From positions 1 to 64,000 of the forward strand of contig JBJELO010000234.1 in assembly GCA_051879195.1 (NCBI GenBank): a stretch of DNA of 64,000 bases, written 5' to 3'. The stretch comes from TWA4 sp051879195. GTDB taxonomy: Bacteria > Bacillota > Clostridia > Lachnospirales > Lachnospiraceae. The position numbers and the translations under genes are program-made. The notes beneath the pieces were generated by a model. The model did not search any database. It saw only the letters and a program-made list of their open reading frames with translations, and was not told the DNA's origin. How positions within the stretch are numbered: position 1 is the first letter of the stretch; each line of letters opens with the position of its first letter. Below are positions 41,082-50,038 of this stretch, piece after piece.

Positions 41082-42728
41082 CTAAATGTAATCTCTGTCT
41101 ACTGAATCACCTGCGGAAAATGAAGAAATTTTCTTAATAAAATCTACAATTTCATTTACCGTGGTTCCTGTTTTCTTTTGCCAGCCGGTGTAATAAAATT
41201 TCCTGTCTCCCAGAACCGCGTCTGCTTTTTTCTGATCGGGCACAACCAGCAGGACAAGAATGCCTGCTTCATACAGGTGATGAACCGTAACAGCAAAATT
41301 TTCCTCCTCTTCAGGTACATACAGATATGTGTGCCTGCCGGAAACACTCAGATTTTTCTCCACTGCTTCCACCGTTTCCATGGTTATACCGTCACTGCCT
41401 GCCGGAAATTCCACAACAGCCGGCGTCTGTCTTTTCAGCATGGAACGGAAAGTTCTGTTCACTTTTTTTTCGTACCGGTCATCTGACTCCGGCTGCAGCG
41501 CGGTCACCACACCGCAGGCAGACGTCATGTTGGTAATCTGATCGATCAAAATCAGTTTTCCCAGCGTTTTATGGTTTTTAAATTCGTCTGCCACTACTTT
41601 ATCAGAAAAAGACAAGATGCAGGAAGCAATTTCATTTTTTCGCAAACTCTCCGTTTTTTTCTTTTCTCCGGAATTGACATCAATAGAATACAAAATCCTG
41701 TCTACCGCTCCCAGAATCATTTTTGTTCCCAGCTTGATAAAAAAGTTTTTGCCTTTTTCCAATCTGGTATCATCCATCCACAGCAGTGTGGCCGTAACTG
41801 AGGTTGTTATACGGATTCCGGAATCAGCCGCCAGTACGCATCCTCTCGAAACATCCACTTCCCTGTCAAGCTGAATTGTTACAGGCTGCCCTTTTTCTGC
41901 TTTTCCGACTTCCTGATTTCCCACATGGATGCTTTTTACATGAGCCTGCTCTTTACTGGGAAATGTGGTAATCGGATCGCCCGTATGTATGACTCCTGAT
42001 TCGATCTGTCCCTGAAAACCGCGGAACTCATGGCCTGGCCGGCACACACGCTGTACGGGCATATAGAATCCTCTCTCCTGAGCTGCTTCCGTAATATCCA
42101 CATTTTCCAGATAGGAAAGCAGCGCGGGGCCCTGATACCAGGGAGTATTGTCCGATTTTTCAGTGACATTATCGCCTTCCGTTGCCGAAACAGGAATGAT
42201 CACCACATTTTCCAGTGAAACAGCCTCTGCCAGCTGACCAATCTGTTCTTCGATCTCGTGAAAACGTGCCTCATCGTATCCGGCCAGATCCATTTTGTTG
42301 ACAGCAAAGACAAAGTGGCGGATTCCCATCAGCGCACAGATTCTTGCATGACGCCGTGTCTGTACCAGAACTCCCTGTGTGGCATCTACCAGAATCACGG
42401 CAAGATCAGCAAAGGATGCACCCACTGCCATATTTCTGGTATATTCCTCATGCCCGGGCGTATCAGCCACAATAAAGCTTCTGTAATCCGTTGTAAAATA
42501 CCGGTAAGCCACATCAATGGTGATGCCCTGTTCTCTTTCAGCCATCAGCCCGTCCAGAAGCAGAGAATAATCGATCTTTCCTTCACGACTTCCCACCCTG
42601 GAATCCAGTTCCAGAGTTTTCTCCTGATCGGCATAAAGAAGCTTTGCATCGTAAAGGATATGCCCGATCAATGTTGATTTTCCATCGTCCACGCTTCCAC
42701 AGGTAATAAATTTTAATAATCCTTTCAT
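41082..42728 (-). CDS. cysN: ATP sulfurylase large subunit CysN with degenerate APS-kinase tail
   Basis: The GTPase that drives sulfate adenylylation with CysD. 548 residues, longer than the usual 430-475. G1 GSVDDGKST, G3 DTPGHEEY, G4 NKMD, then EF-Tu-like beta domains. From about residue 430 the tail aligns by eye with APS kinase CysC: FPAGSDGITMETVEAVE falls at the P-loop, RHTYLYVPEEEE at the DGDN strand, and HHLYEAGILVLLVV at the conserved EAGLVVLTA strand. The P-loop Gly-Lys-Ser/Thr is lost, so kinase activity is unlikely. Confidence 0.92.
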   Translation of the reverse strand: MKGLLKFITCGSVDDGKSTLIGHILYDAKLLYADQEKTLELDSRVGSREGKIDYSLLLDGLMAEREQGITIDVAYRYFTTDYRSFIVADTPGHEEYTRNMAVGASFADLAVILVDATQGVLVQTRRHARICALMGIRHFVFAVNKMDLAGYDEARFHEIEEQIGQLAEAVSLENVVIIPVSATEGDNVTEKSDNTPWYQGPALLSYLENVDITEAAQERGFYMPVQRVCRPGHEFRGFQGQIESGVIHTGDPITTFPSKEQAHVKSIHVGNQEVGKAEKGQPVTIQLDREVDVSRGCVLAADSGIRITTSVTATLLWMDDTRLEKGKNFFIKLGTKMILGAVDRILYSIDVNSGEKKKTESLRKNEIASCILSFSDKVVADEFKNHKTLGKLILIDQITNMTSACGVVTALQPESDDRYEKKVNRTFRSMLKRQTPAVVEFPAGSDGITMETVEAVEKNLSVSGRHTYLYVPEEEENFAVTVHHLYEAGILVLLVVPDQKKADAVLGDRKFYYTGWQKKTGTTVNEIVDFIKKISSFSAGDSVDRDYI

Positions 42729-42745
42729 CGTGCAGTTTTCCTTCC

Positions 42746-43645
42746 TTAAAAATATCCTTCTCTTTTTCTGCGTTCCATACTGCCGGCTGCTTCATGATCA
42801 ATGACACGGCTGGTTCGTTCCGAGGATACTGCACTCAGCGTTTCCTCAATAATTGCATCCAGCGTATCCGCTTCCGATTCTATACCGCCTGTCAGAGGAT
42901 AGCATCCCAGCGTTCGGAAACGGACTTTTTTATATTCAATTTTTTCACCCTGTCTCAGTTTCAGGCGTTCATCATCCACCATGATAATATTGCCATCACG
43001 ATAGATTACCGGCCTTTCTTTGGCAAAATACAACGGTACGATTTCAATCTGCTCTCTGCGGATATACTGCCAGATATCATTTTCTGTCCAGTTGGAAATA
43101 GGAAATACGCGGATGCTCTCCCCTTTCTGAATTCTGGTATTATAAAGCTTCCACATTTCCGGTCTCTGGTTCTTGGGGTCCCATGCCTGTGCCGCATTCC
43201 GGAATGAAAAAATTCTCTCCTTGGCACGGGATTTTTCCTCATCACGGCGTCCCCCGCCGAATGCGGCTGTAAATCCATATTGATTCAGAGCCTGTTTCAA
43301 AGCCTCGGTTTTCATGATATCCGTGTAAGCGGAACCATAATCAAAGGGATTGATGCCGGCTCTAACACCGTCCTGATTCGTATAGACCAGCATTTCAATA
43401 CCCATTTCCCTGGCAATGCGGTCGCGGAACTGAATCATCTCCTTAAATTTCCATGTAGTATCCACGTGAAGAAAAGGAAACGGCGGTTTTTCCGGATAAA
43501 ATGCTTTCATCGCCAGATGCAGCATCACAGAGCTGTCCTTTCCTATGGAATACAGCATCACCGGTTTTTCACACTCTGCTGCTACTTCCCGGATAATATA
43601 GATTGCCTCTGCCTCCAGTTTATCGAGATGCGATAGATCACCCAT
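42746..43645 (-). CDS. cysD: ATP sulfurylase small subunit CysD
   Basis: A PP-loop adenylyltransferase making APS from sulfate and ATP. 299 residues: MLYSIGKDSSVMLHLAMKAF, FPFLHVDTTWKF, and the family block FGGGRRDEEKSRAKERIFSFR. Start MGDLSHLDKLEAEAIYI at 43645 with GGGAGGAG upstream. It follows aprB by 25 bp and precedes cysN by 17 bp. Confidence 0.96.
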   Translation of the reverse strand: MGDLSHLDKLEAEAIYIIREVAAECEKPVMLYSIGKDSSVMLHLAMKAFYPEKPPFPFLHVDTTWKFKEMIQFRDRIAREMGIEMLVYTNQDGVRAGINPFDYGSAYTDIMKTEALKQALNQYGFTAAFGGGRRDEEKSRAKERIFSFRNAAQAWDPKNQRPEMWKLYNTRIQKGESIRVFPISNWTENDIWQYIRREQIEIVPLYFAKERPVIYRDGNIIMVDDERLKLRQGEKIEYKKVRFRTLGCYPLTGGIESEADTLDAIIEETLSAVSSERTSRVIDHEAAGSMERRKREGYF

Positions 43646-43670
43646 TGTTTTACTCCTCCCGGATAATATT

Positions 43671-43985
43671 CTAGTATTGATTGGCAGCCTTTTTATTAAC
43701 TTCCACCACTTGTATCTGTCCCTGCGGATTTTCAATTCTCCAGATGCTGAGATCACCTTTTTCCGATACGGTCATTGTACTTCCTCTTCCTCCCATATCT
43801 GCCCCCATATAGTAGTAAATGGCATCTGCCCGGCACTCCTTAACACAGGAGGTGCATCCCCAGCAATCCCTGAGATGACGGATTCCCGCTTTCCTTTCCT
43901 GATCCAGCTTGATCAGATTTCCCGGACAGGCTTCCACACACCGCCCGCATCCGACACACCTATCTTTCCGAATCTGAATGCTCAT
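43671..43985 (-). CDS. aprB: APS reductase beta subunit / ferredoxin AprB
   Basis: 104 residues with two [4Fe-4S] motifs, CVGCGRCVEACP and CWGCTSCVKECR, followed by a short tail (GADMGGRGSTMTV) as in AprB. It passes electrons to the AprA flavin. The gene overlaps the 3' end of aprA by 26 nt, and its ribosome site GGGAGGAG lies inside aprA. Confidence 0.92.
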   Translation of the reverse strand: MSIQIRKDRCVGCGRCVEACPGNLIKLDQERKAGIRHLRDCWGCTSCVKECRADAIYYYMGADMGGRGSTMTVSEKGDLSIWRIENPQGQIQVVEVNKKAANQY

Positions 43986-45690
43986 ATTTTTCTCCTCCCG
44001 TCACAAGATCACGATAAATGATTTCAATTTTTCCGTTTCGCATTCTGGAATTCACATATTTCCGCCAGTCATCCGATTTCTGCGGATAATCTGTATTTTC
44101 CGCAAAGCTGTGCCATCTTGTTTCCTTTCTGGCCATCAGATGAGCAATTAATACCTGACAGACAATCAGCCGTTCTTTCAATTCGTAGATTCTCAGCAGA
44201 TCATCCATGTCCCCGGCGAAAAGCTCCTGAACCAACAGCTGTACCCCGGCAATCTTTTCAGCAGCAATTTTCAGCTGCGCTTCATTGTACCGATAATCCA
44301 CGCTGATACCACCTGCATATTGATCCATGATTTTCTGCATACTCTCTTCCAGCTGTTCTGTGGTCAGCGGAGAGGGTGATTTTTTCAGAAAGGCTTCGTA
44401 TTCTGCCCTTTTTACTTTGCTTTTCTCCAAAAGCACCTTACTGTTGTTTTCCTGTCCTTTTCCATCCTGTGTTTTCAGATACTCTATGACAGCTTCTGCG
44501 GCGATTTCCCCTTCAGCCAGAGCACCGGTTACATATTTCTGCGGGCATCCTCCTGCTACATCGCCGGCTGCATAAAGGCCCCGGATCGTCGTCCGTCGGT
44601 TCCCGTCCACCCAGTATCCGCTGGCCGTATGCCCGCCTACAATATACGGTTCCGTACCCTCAATCTCCACATTTTCCACGGAAGGTCCTCTGCCGGATTC
44701 CAGCCACCTGAGCGTCTGTGCGGGAGCCATATTCAGATAGGCTTTGTAGAGATCCTGCTCCTGCTGTGCTGAAATCTGATCCGTGCGCAGGTAACAGGGG
44801 CCTCTTCCCTTTCTGTTTTCCATCACAGTTCCGTAAACCCGCTGAGAAGTAGTCAGACCATATCGGTCTTCATAGACCTCGCCTCTGCTGTTGATCTGTC
44901 TGGCGCCAACTCCCTGAGCAATCGTTCCGGTAGGTGCGATCGTATCCTTGCACCGAAGAGCGATAAACCGCATTTCAAACGTGGTCATCTCTGCTCCCGC
45001 CAGAATCCCCATGGCATAACCGGCACCCGTATTGAAAGGAGGATACCACATTTTATGCCGGGAAAATCCCGGATTATTGGGGCGGTACAGACCGGCAGCT
45101 CCGCCGGCAGCACAGATGACCGCACCTGCATCTATATCGTAAAATATTTCCTGATTGACATCGAATCCCCAGGCGCCCGCAGCCCGCCTGTTTTCTGTTT
45201 CTCCTTCTTCTCCGGAAACCTCAACTTTCAGATCCGTGATATTAACGTGGTTCAATACCGTAACATGTTCCTGAGAAGCAGCTGCTTCTGCCAGAAGCGG
45301 TTTAATATTTTCACCGTTGATCTTAATATTGCGGGGTCCTCTCGTTACATAATCTCCATTATCATCTTTCAGAATCACAAGACCCAGATTTTCCAGTTCC
45401 TTCGTTACATGATTCAGTCGCTCCGACATGGACAGCAGCAGATCTTCACGGACAATTCCGTCCGCATCCCTTCTGGCATAATCCACATAATCCTGCGGAA
45501 CTTTTCCTTTTGTAATGTATGCATTAAGCGCGTTCACACCTGCTGCCAGACAGCCGCTCCGTCTGATACCTGCTTTTTCCGCGATAAGCACATTGAGCCC
45601 GCTTTTTCTGCCCAGCGTAATCGCAGCAAAACAGCCGGCTGTACCTCCGCCGATAATCAATACATCAGTTCTTATTTTTCTCGTTTCCAT
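43960..45690 (-). CDS. aprA: Adenylylsulfate reductase alpha subunit AprA
   Basis: A FAD enzyme reducing APS to sulfite and AMP. 576 residues: TDVLIIGGGTAGCFAAITLG dinucleotide site, RRSGCLAAGVNALNAYI, HASGYWVDG-type active-site loop (GGHTASGYWVDGNRRTT) and GLYAAGDVAGG. AprAB is best known from dissimilatory sulfate reducers, but here it lies with a sulfate importer and CysDN and without DsrAB, so the role is assimilatory. It uses APS directly; no PAPS step is needed. Confidence 0.93.
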   Translation of the reverse strand: METRKIRTDVLIIGGGTAGCFAAITLGRKSGLNVLIAEKAGIRRSGCLAAGVNALNAYITKGKVPQDYVDYARRDADGIVREDLLLSMSERLNHVTKELENLGLVILKDDNGDYVTRGPRNIKINGENIKPLLAEAAASQEHVTVLNHVNITDLKVEVSGEEGETENRRAAGAWGFDVNQEIFYDIDAGAVICAAGGAAGLYRPNNPGFSRHKMWYPPFNTGAGYAMGILAGAEMTTFEMRFIALRCKDTIAPTGTIAQGVGARQINSRGEVYEDRYGLTTSQRVYGTVMENRKGRGPCYLRTDQISAQQEQDLYKAYLNMAPAQTLRWLESGRGPSVENVEIEGTEPYIVGGHTASGYWVDGNRRTTIRGLYAAGDVAGGCPQKYVTGALAEGEIAAEAVIEYLKTQDGKGQENNSKVLLEKSKVKRAEYEAFLKKSPSPLTTEQLEESMQKIMDQYAGGISVDYRYNEAQLKIAAEKIAGVQLLVQELFAGDMDDLLRIYELKERLIVCQVLIAHLMARKETRWHSFAENTDYPQKSDDWRKYVNSRMRNGKIEIIYRDLVTGGEKYEHSDSER

Positions 45691-45734
45691 CAATCCGATT
45701 CATCCTTTCCCGTAATATGTTGCTGTGTCTGTTA

Positions 45735-46793
45735 TCAGATGAATACGGAATCATCTTTCATGGAGCGGTTTTCAACCAGATAAGCCTGATCTCCCACCGT
45801 AACAAAAATGCGGTACAGAAAAACATTGACCGCTTCCCCGACCTCCACCGGCTGTTCTTCCAGTCCGCGGTGTGCCATCAGCACCGAATGATTGACCCGG
45901 ACACGCAGTTCTATTCTGTCTCCCCGGAAAGCCACCCGCTCCACGATTCCCTCCGATGCGGAACTTTTGAATTTCTGCACCTCATCTTTTTTCCGGACAC
46001 TGACAAATTCAGGCCGGACAATGGCATGCTCCGCTCCCGGAATTTCCTCGAAATTCACAAAAGCATGATAGTCCTCCAGAATTGCGGTTTCCCCGAAAAA
46101 TGATGCGGTAAATGCAGTCTGCGGATTCTGGTAAATTTCCAGCGGTGTGCCGATCTGCTCGATCCGTCCCTGGTTGGTTATAATAATTTCATCAGCTACT
46201 TCTATCGCTTCTTCCTGATCATGTGTAACAAAAATACTGGTGATGCCCAGCTTTTCAATCATATCTTTCAGCCAGCTGCGCAGTTCTTTTCTGACTTTGG
46301 CATCGATGGCAGCAAAGGGCTCATCCAGTAAAAGCAGCTGTGGATTAGGAGCAAGTGCTCTGGCAAAGGCCACTCTCTGACGCTGCCCGCCGGACAGCTG
46401 GCTGGGATACCGCTTTTCCAGCCCTTCCAGACCGATCAGGCGAATCAGCTCGCTGACCCGCTCCTTAATCTTTGTTTTCTCCTGTTTCTGTACCTTCAGT
46501 CCGAAGGCAATGTTGTCAAATACCGTCATATAACGGAACAGTGCATAGTTCTGGAATACGAAGCCGATTCCCCGCTCGCTGGCGGGAATATTGTTGACCA
46601 CTTTTCCGTCAATTACAATTTCACCGCTGTCCGGTGATTCCAGACCGGCGATCATACGCAGAATCGTTGTTTTTCCGCTTCCGCTGGGACCCAGAAGCCC
46701 GATGAGTTTTCCTTTTTCGATTCCGAAATTCACATGATCGGAAGCTTTATAGTTTCCGAATGTTTTATTAATATCTTTCAGTTCAACGTACAT
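45735..46793 (-). CDS. cysA: Sulfate ABC transporter ATPase CysA
   Basis: 352 residues: Walker A GPSGSGKTT, Q-loop FVFQNYALFRYMTV, signature LSGGQRQRVAFARAL, Walker B LLLLDEPFAAID, then a TOBE-like C-terminal domain. Start MYVELKDINKTFG at 46793 with GAGGA upstream, overlapping the cysW stop by 11 nt. Confidence 0.95.
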   Translation of the reverse strand: MYVELKDINKTFGNYKASDHVNFGIEKGKLIGLLGPSGSGKTTILRMIAGLESPDSGEIVIDGKVVNNIPASERGIGFVFQNYALFRYMTVFDNIAFGLKVQKQEKTKIKERVSELIRLIGLEGLEKRYPSQLSGGQRQRVAFARALAPNPQLLLLDEPFAAIDAKVRKELRSWLKDMIEKLGITSIFVTHDQEEAIEVADEIIITNQGRIEQIGTPLEIYQNPQTAFTASFFGETAILEDYHAFVNFEEIPGAEHAIVRPEFVSVRKKDEVQKFKSSASEGIVERVAFRGDRIELRVRVNHSVLMAHRGLEEQPVEVGEAVNVFLYRIFVTVGDQAYLVENRSMKDDSVFI

Positions 46794-47622
46794 TGTCCGC
46801 ATCCTCTTTCTTTCCACGATATTCCACAATACTTCGTATAACCAGTATGAAAATCGCCAGAACCACCAGGATCGAAGACACGGCAAAAGCCGGAACATAC
46901 TGGAATTCATTAAACAGAATTTCTATATGCAGAGGAAGTGTGTTGGTTTTCCCCCGCAGATGGCCGGATAAAACAGATACAGCACCGAATTCACCCATGG
47001 CTCTTGCAGTACACAGTACAACACCGTAAACAAAAGCCCATTTGATATGGGGGAAAGTGATTTTGCTGAAGATCGTCCATCCCTTCGCCCCCATCAGCGC
47101 TGCTGCTTCCTCTTCGTCCGTTCCCTGAGCCTCAAGGACCGGAATCAGTTCTCTGGAGACAAACGGAAACGTTACAAAGATCGTTGCCAGTACAATTCCG
47201 GGAACCGCAAATACTACCTTAATTCCCATGGACTGCAGATACGGGTACAAAGCACTCTGCCGCCCGAAAATCAGAATGAAAATCAGACCCGCAATAATCG
47301 GCGAAACCGTAACCGGTATGTCAATCATTGTGGTAAGAAGCTTTTTCCCTTTAAATTGAAATCTGGTAATGGCCCACGCCGCAAACAGTCCGAAAACCGT
47401 GTTGATGATTACGGATATTGCTGTTGCCTCAATCGTCAGCTGCAGCGCTTTGATCGTATATTCGTCCGAAACCGATTCTATGTACACATTCCAACCGCTG
47501 CGAAGTGCCTCGGTAATGACCGTAATCAGCGGAAGCAGCAGCATAACAGCCAGAAACAGCACACTGATTCCGATCAGAAACCATTTGGTAACCGATGATG
47601 ATTTTCTATTTTCCTGCATCAT
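46783..47622 (-). CDS. cysW: Sulfate ABC transporter permease CysW
   Basis: 279 residues, six membrane helices, EAA loop (EEAAALMGAKGWTIFSKITFPHIKWA). Pairs with CysT to form the sulfate or thiosulfate channel. Overlaps cysT by 4 nt (ATGA). Confidence 0.94.
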   Translation of the reverse strand: MMQENRKSSSVTKWFLIGISVLFLAVMLLLPLITVITEALRSGWNVYIESVSDEYTIKALQLTIEATAISVIINTVFGLFAAWAITRFQFKGKKLLTTMIDIPVTVSPIIAGLIFILIFGRQSALYPYLQSMGIKVVFAVPGIVLATIFVTFPFVSRELIPVLEAQGTDEEEAAALMGAKGWTIFSKITFPHIKWAFVYGVVLCTARAMGEFGAVSVLSGHLRGKTNTLPLHIEILFNEFQYVPAFAVSSILVVLAIFILVIRSIVEYRGKKEDADNVR

Positions 47623-48464
47623 CCATTTCCTCCCTGCAAAATTTCTGAATTTTTCGCCTGTACCAGATTCACCAGAAACAGAATGAGAAATGAAGCAGCC
47701 AGCATGACAAGTGCGATTGCTGTTGCACTGGCGTAATCATATTCCTGCAACTCGGACATGATGATCAAAGGCGTAATTTCCGTATAGTAAGGTTTATTTC
47801 CTGCTATAAATACAACGCTTCCGTATTCTCCAAGGCATCTTCCAAAGGCCAGTCCCGCGCCGGTAAACAGCGCCGGCTTCAGTTCCGGGAAAATGACCTT
47901 CCAGAAAACAACCGACGGTCCCGCTCCCAGTGCCCTGGCCGCCTCTTCACAGGAAGAATCCAGTTTTTCCAGCACCGGCTGTACAGCTCTTACCACAAAG
48001 GGAATGCCGATAAAAACCAGAGCAACGGTAATGCCGATTCTCGTGTAGGCAATGCGGATTCCGAAGCGCGCAAAAAAGCGTCCCACAAATCCCGTATCTG
48101 ATGTAAGGGAGGTCAGTGCAATCCCCGCCACCGCGGTGGGAAGGGCAAATGGCAGTTCAATCATCCCGTCCATTATCCGTTTGCCGGGAAAATCGTATCG
48201 CACCAGAACCCATGCAATCACCACTCCCATAACTGCGTTAACAACCGTTGCTGCAGCCGCTGTCAGAAAACTGACATAAAAGCTTGACAGCACCCGCTCT
48301 CTCGTTATCACTTCAATAAATTCCCTTATTCCCAGCTGCGAGGAATAAACAGCCAATGATGCCAGCGGAATCAACACAACACAGCTTAATATGGCAAGTG
48401 TGACTCCCATCGACAATCCAAAACCGGGAATCACCCGTTTACCAGATTTTTTCATGGCCTTCAT
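47619..48464 (-). CDS. cysT: Sulfate ABC transporter permease CysT
   Basis: 281 residues with six membrane helices and EAA loop EEAARALGAGPSVVFWKVIFPELKPA. AAGGAG is only 2 nt before the first ATG (48464); the ATG three codons later is the alternative start. It follows the sulfate-binding protein gene by 64 bp. Confidence 0.94.
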   Translation of the reverse strand: MKAMKKSGKRVIPGFGLSMGVTLAILSCVVLIPLASLAVYSSQLGIREFIEVITRERVLSSFYVSFLTAAAATVVNAVMGVVIAWVLVRYDFPGKRIMDGMIELPFALPTAVAGIALTSLTSDTGFVGRFFARFGIRIAYTRIGITVALVFIGIPFVVRAVQPVLEKLDSSCEEAARALGAGPSVVFWKVIFPELKPALFTGAGLAFGRCLGEYGSVVFIAGNKPYYTEITPLIIMSELQEYDYASATAIALVMLAASFLILFLVNLVQAKNSEILQGGNG

Positions 48465-48528
48465 AACTCCTTATGTTTTTTTATCAGATCAGCCCCGAAG
48501 GGCTGACCTGTCCATCTCTCACATCCGT

Positions 48529-49593
48529 TTATTTTTCATAAATCTGATCGAAAACACCGCCATCAGCAAAATGCGTTTCCTGTGCCTCATCCCAGCCGCC
48601 GAAGTCATCGATGGTTACCAGATTGATATTCAGGTCAAAAGTATCACTGTATTCCTGAAGAATTTCTTCGTTGGAAGGACGGTAAAAATTGTCTCCTGCA
48701 ATTCGCTGTGCTTCATCGGAATAGAGATATTTCAGATACTCGGTTGCCACATCACGGGTTCCTCTGGAATCAACCACCTCATCCACAACTGCTACAGAAG
48801 GCTGGGCCAGGATACTGATACTGGGCGTTACGATTTCATAATCATCGGGAGCATCTTTAATGGAAAGATAAGCTTCATTTTCCCATGCAAGCAGTACGTC
48901 GCCCTGTCCGTTTTCCACGAAGGATGTGGTTGCACCTCTGGCACCGGAATCAAGCACCAGCACGTTTTCATATAATTTTTTCATGAAATCTTTGATTTTG
49001 GTTTCATCTCCGCTATACAGCTTGTCCGCATATGCCCATGCAGCCAGGTAATTCCATCTGGCGCCGCCGGATGTTTTGGGATTTGGCGTAATGACACCGA
49101 TACCATCTTTCACCAGATCTCCCCAGTCCTTAATATTTTTGGGATTCCCTTTTCTTACCAGAAATACGATAGTCGATGTGTAGGGAGAGCTGTCCTTGTC
49201 AAACTCTTCTTTCCAGCCGGGTTCAATCAAGCCGGCATCTTCAACGGCTTTTACATCATATTCCAGCGCCAGAGTCACCACATCAGCTTCCAGTCCGTTA
49301 GCTACCTCCAGAGCCTGTTTTCCGGAGCCGCCGTGTGACTGGGTGACCTCCACATCCTGACCCGTCTGATCTTTCCAGTACTCTGCAAAAACTTTATTGT
49401 ACTGCTCGTATAACTCTCTGGTAGGGTCGTAGGAAACATTGGTAAGGATGACCTTATCTGCAGCTGATGCATTTTTCGCTGCCTCTGTTGCTGCGTCTTT
49501 ACTTCCTCCGCCGCCGCATCCTGTCAGACTTCCTGCTGCCAGAGCTGCCGCCAGAACTGCTGCCAAACCTGTACTTACTAATCTTTTTCTCAT
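48529..49593 (-). CDS. sbp: Sulfate-binding lipoprotein
   Basis: 354 residues. Lipoprotein signal with lipobox LTGC, then the Sbp/CysP fold: VILTNVSYDPTRELYEQYN, TQSHGGSGKQALEV (anion-contact segment), NPKTSGGARWNYLAAW and GARGATTSF. It captures sulfate outside and delivers it to CysTWA. Start MRKRL at 49593 has AGAGGA upstream. It is the first enzyme-system gene of the operon, after a 500-nt leader. Confidence 0.95.
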   Translation of the reverse strand: MRKRLVSTGLAAVLAAALAAGSLTGCGGGGSKDAATEAAKNASAADKVILTNVSYDPTRELYEQYNKVFAEYWKDQTGQDVEVTQSHGGSGKQALEVANGLEADVVTLALEYDVKAVEDAGLIEPGWKEEFDKDSSPYTSTIVFLVRKGNPKNIKDWGDLVKDGIGVITPNPKTSGGARWNYLAAWAYADKLYSGDETKIKDFMKKLYENVLVLDSGARGATTSFVENGQGDVLLAWENEAYLSIKDAPDDYEIVTPSISILAQPSVAVVDEVVDSRGTRDVATEYLKYLYSDEAQRIAGDNFYRPSNEEILQEYSDTFDLNINLVTIDDFGGWDEAQETHFADGGVFDQIYEK

Positions 49594-49649
49594 AATATTA
49601 TCCTCTCTTTCCATGCTATGCATTTTCAATTTTCATTTTGCCAACATAG

Positions 49650-49757
49650 AAAAACCGAAGGTCTGAACGTCCGATTTCCGCGCCGCAGACTGTGCATGTT
49701 CCCATGCTTTATGTCCGCAGCCGGATTTCTGTCCTGTTCAAACCTCCGGTTTTCCGG
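49650..49757 (-). promoter_or_regulatory. Structured RNA candidate between the attenuator and sbp
   Basis: In the minus-strand RNA a 14-bp helix P1 (49749-49736 with 49668-49655) closes a compact junction. Inside are a weak 3-bp hairpin (49734-49723) and a strong arm: 9 bp (49721-49713 with 49690-49682), an ATAAA/ACA internal loop, then 5 bp (49707-49703 with 49698-49694) with a GGAA loop. P1 has two G-U pairs and the arm two more; on the plus strand these would be A-C mismatches, so the fold exists only in the transcribed direction. P1 is followed by U5. CCGG-AAAA-CCGG (49757-49746) competes with P1. I do not recognise a known riboswitch. Confidence 0.5.
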
Positions 49758-49818
49758 TCAGCTGAAATCATTTCCGACTTGTCTGTCTCCCTGCAATTTT
49801 CAAAAGGTCTCTGACTGC

Positions 49819-49849
49819 AAAAAAGGCAGATACGATTCCGTACCTGCCC
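49819..49849 (-). terminator. Attenuator terminator after the Cys/Met leader ORF
   Basis: A 10-bp stem (49848-49839 with 49834-49825, one G-U), GAAT loop, and six U. It begins 28 nt after the leader ORF stop and over 200 nt before sbp, so it should stop transcripts before the operon. GUGCCUG in leader codons 38-40 (49927-49921) can pair with CAGGUAC of its left arm. Confidence 0.85.
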
Positions 49850-49876
49850 TGAATTAATGATCATAACAAAAAATAC

Positions 49877-50038
49877 TCACCCGCACCGGGAACTGCCATG
49901 AACTTTATTCCGTAAACAATCAGGCACAAAAAACGCATCACGATAATTACTGTGCATCCCGCACATACACATCATACTGCAGCACTCGCAGCTGCTGCAA
50001 CAACACATCATTCTACAGGATACCATTTTGTTCATCAT
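49877..50038 (-). CDS. Cys/Met-rich leader peptide of the sulfate operon
   Basis: 53 residues, shorter than most gene finders report. 11 are Cys (8, 12-14, 17, 19, 20, 24, 26, 41, 52) and 9 are Met (1, 2, 5, 10, 11, 22, 23, 25, 28); MMCCCSSCECC spans 10-20. AAAGGGG lies 8 nt before the first ATG, a typical ribosome site, and a TTGACA promoter is just upstream. The ORF is followed by an intrinsic terminator and then the sulfate assimilation genes. That arrangement fits a leader peptide whose translation reads cysteine (and perhaps methionine) charging. A small metal-binding protein is the alternative. Confidence 0.75.
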   Translation of the reverse strand: MMNKMVSCRMMCCCSSCECCSMMCMCGMHSNYRDAFFVPDCLRNKVHGSSRCG

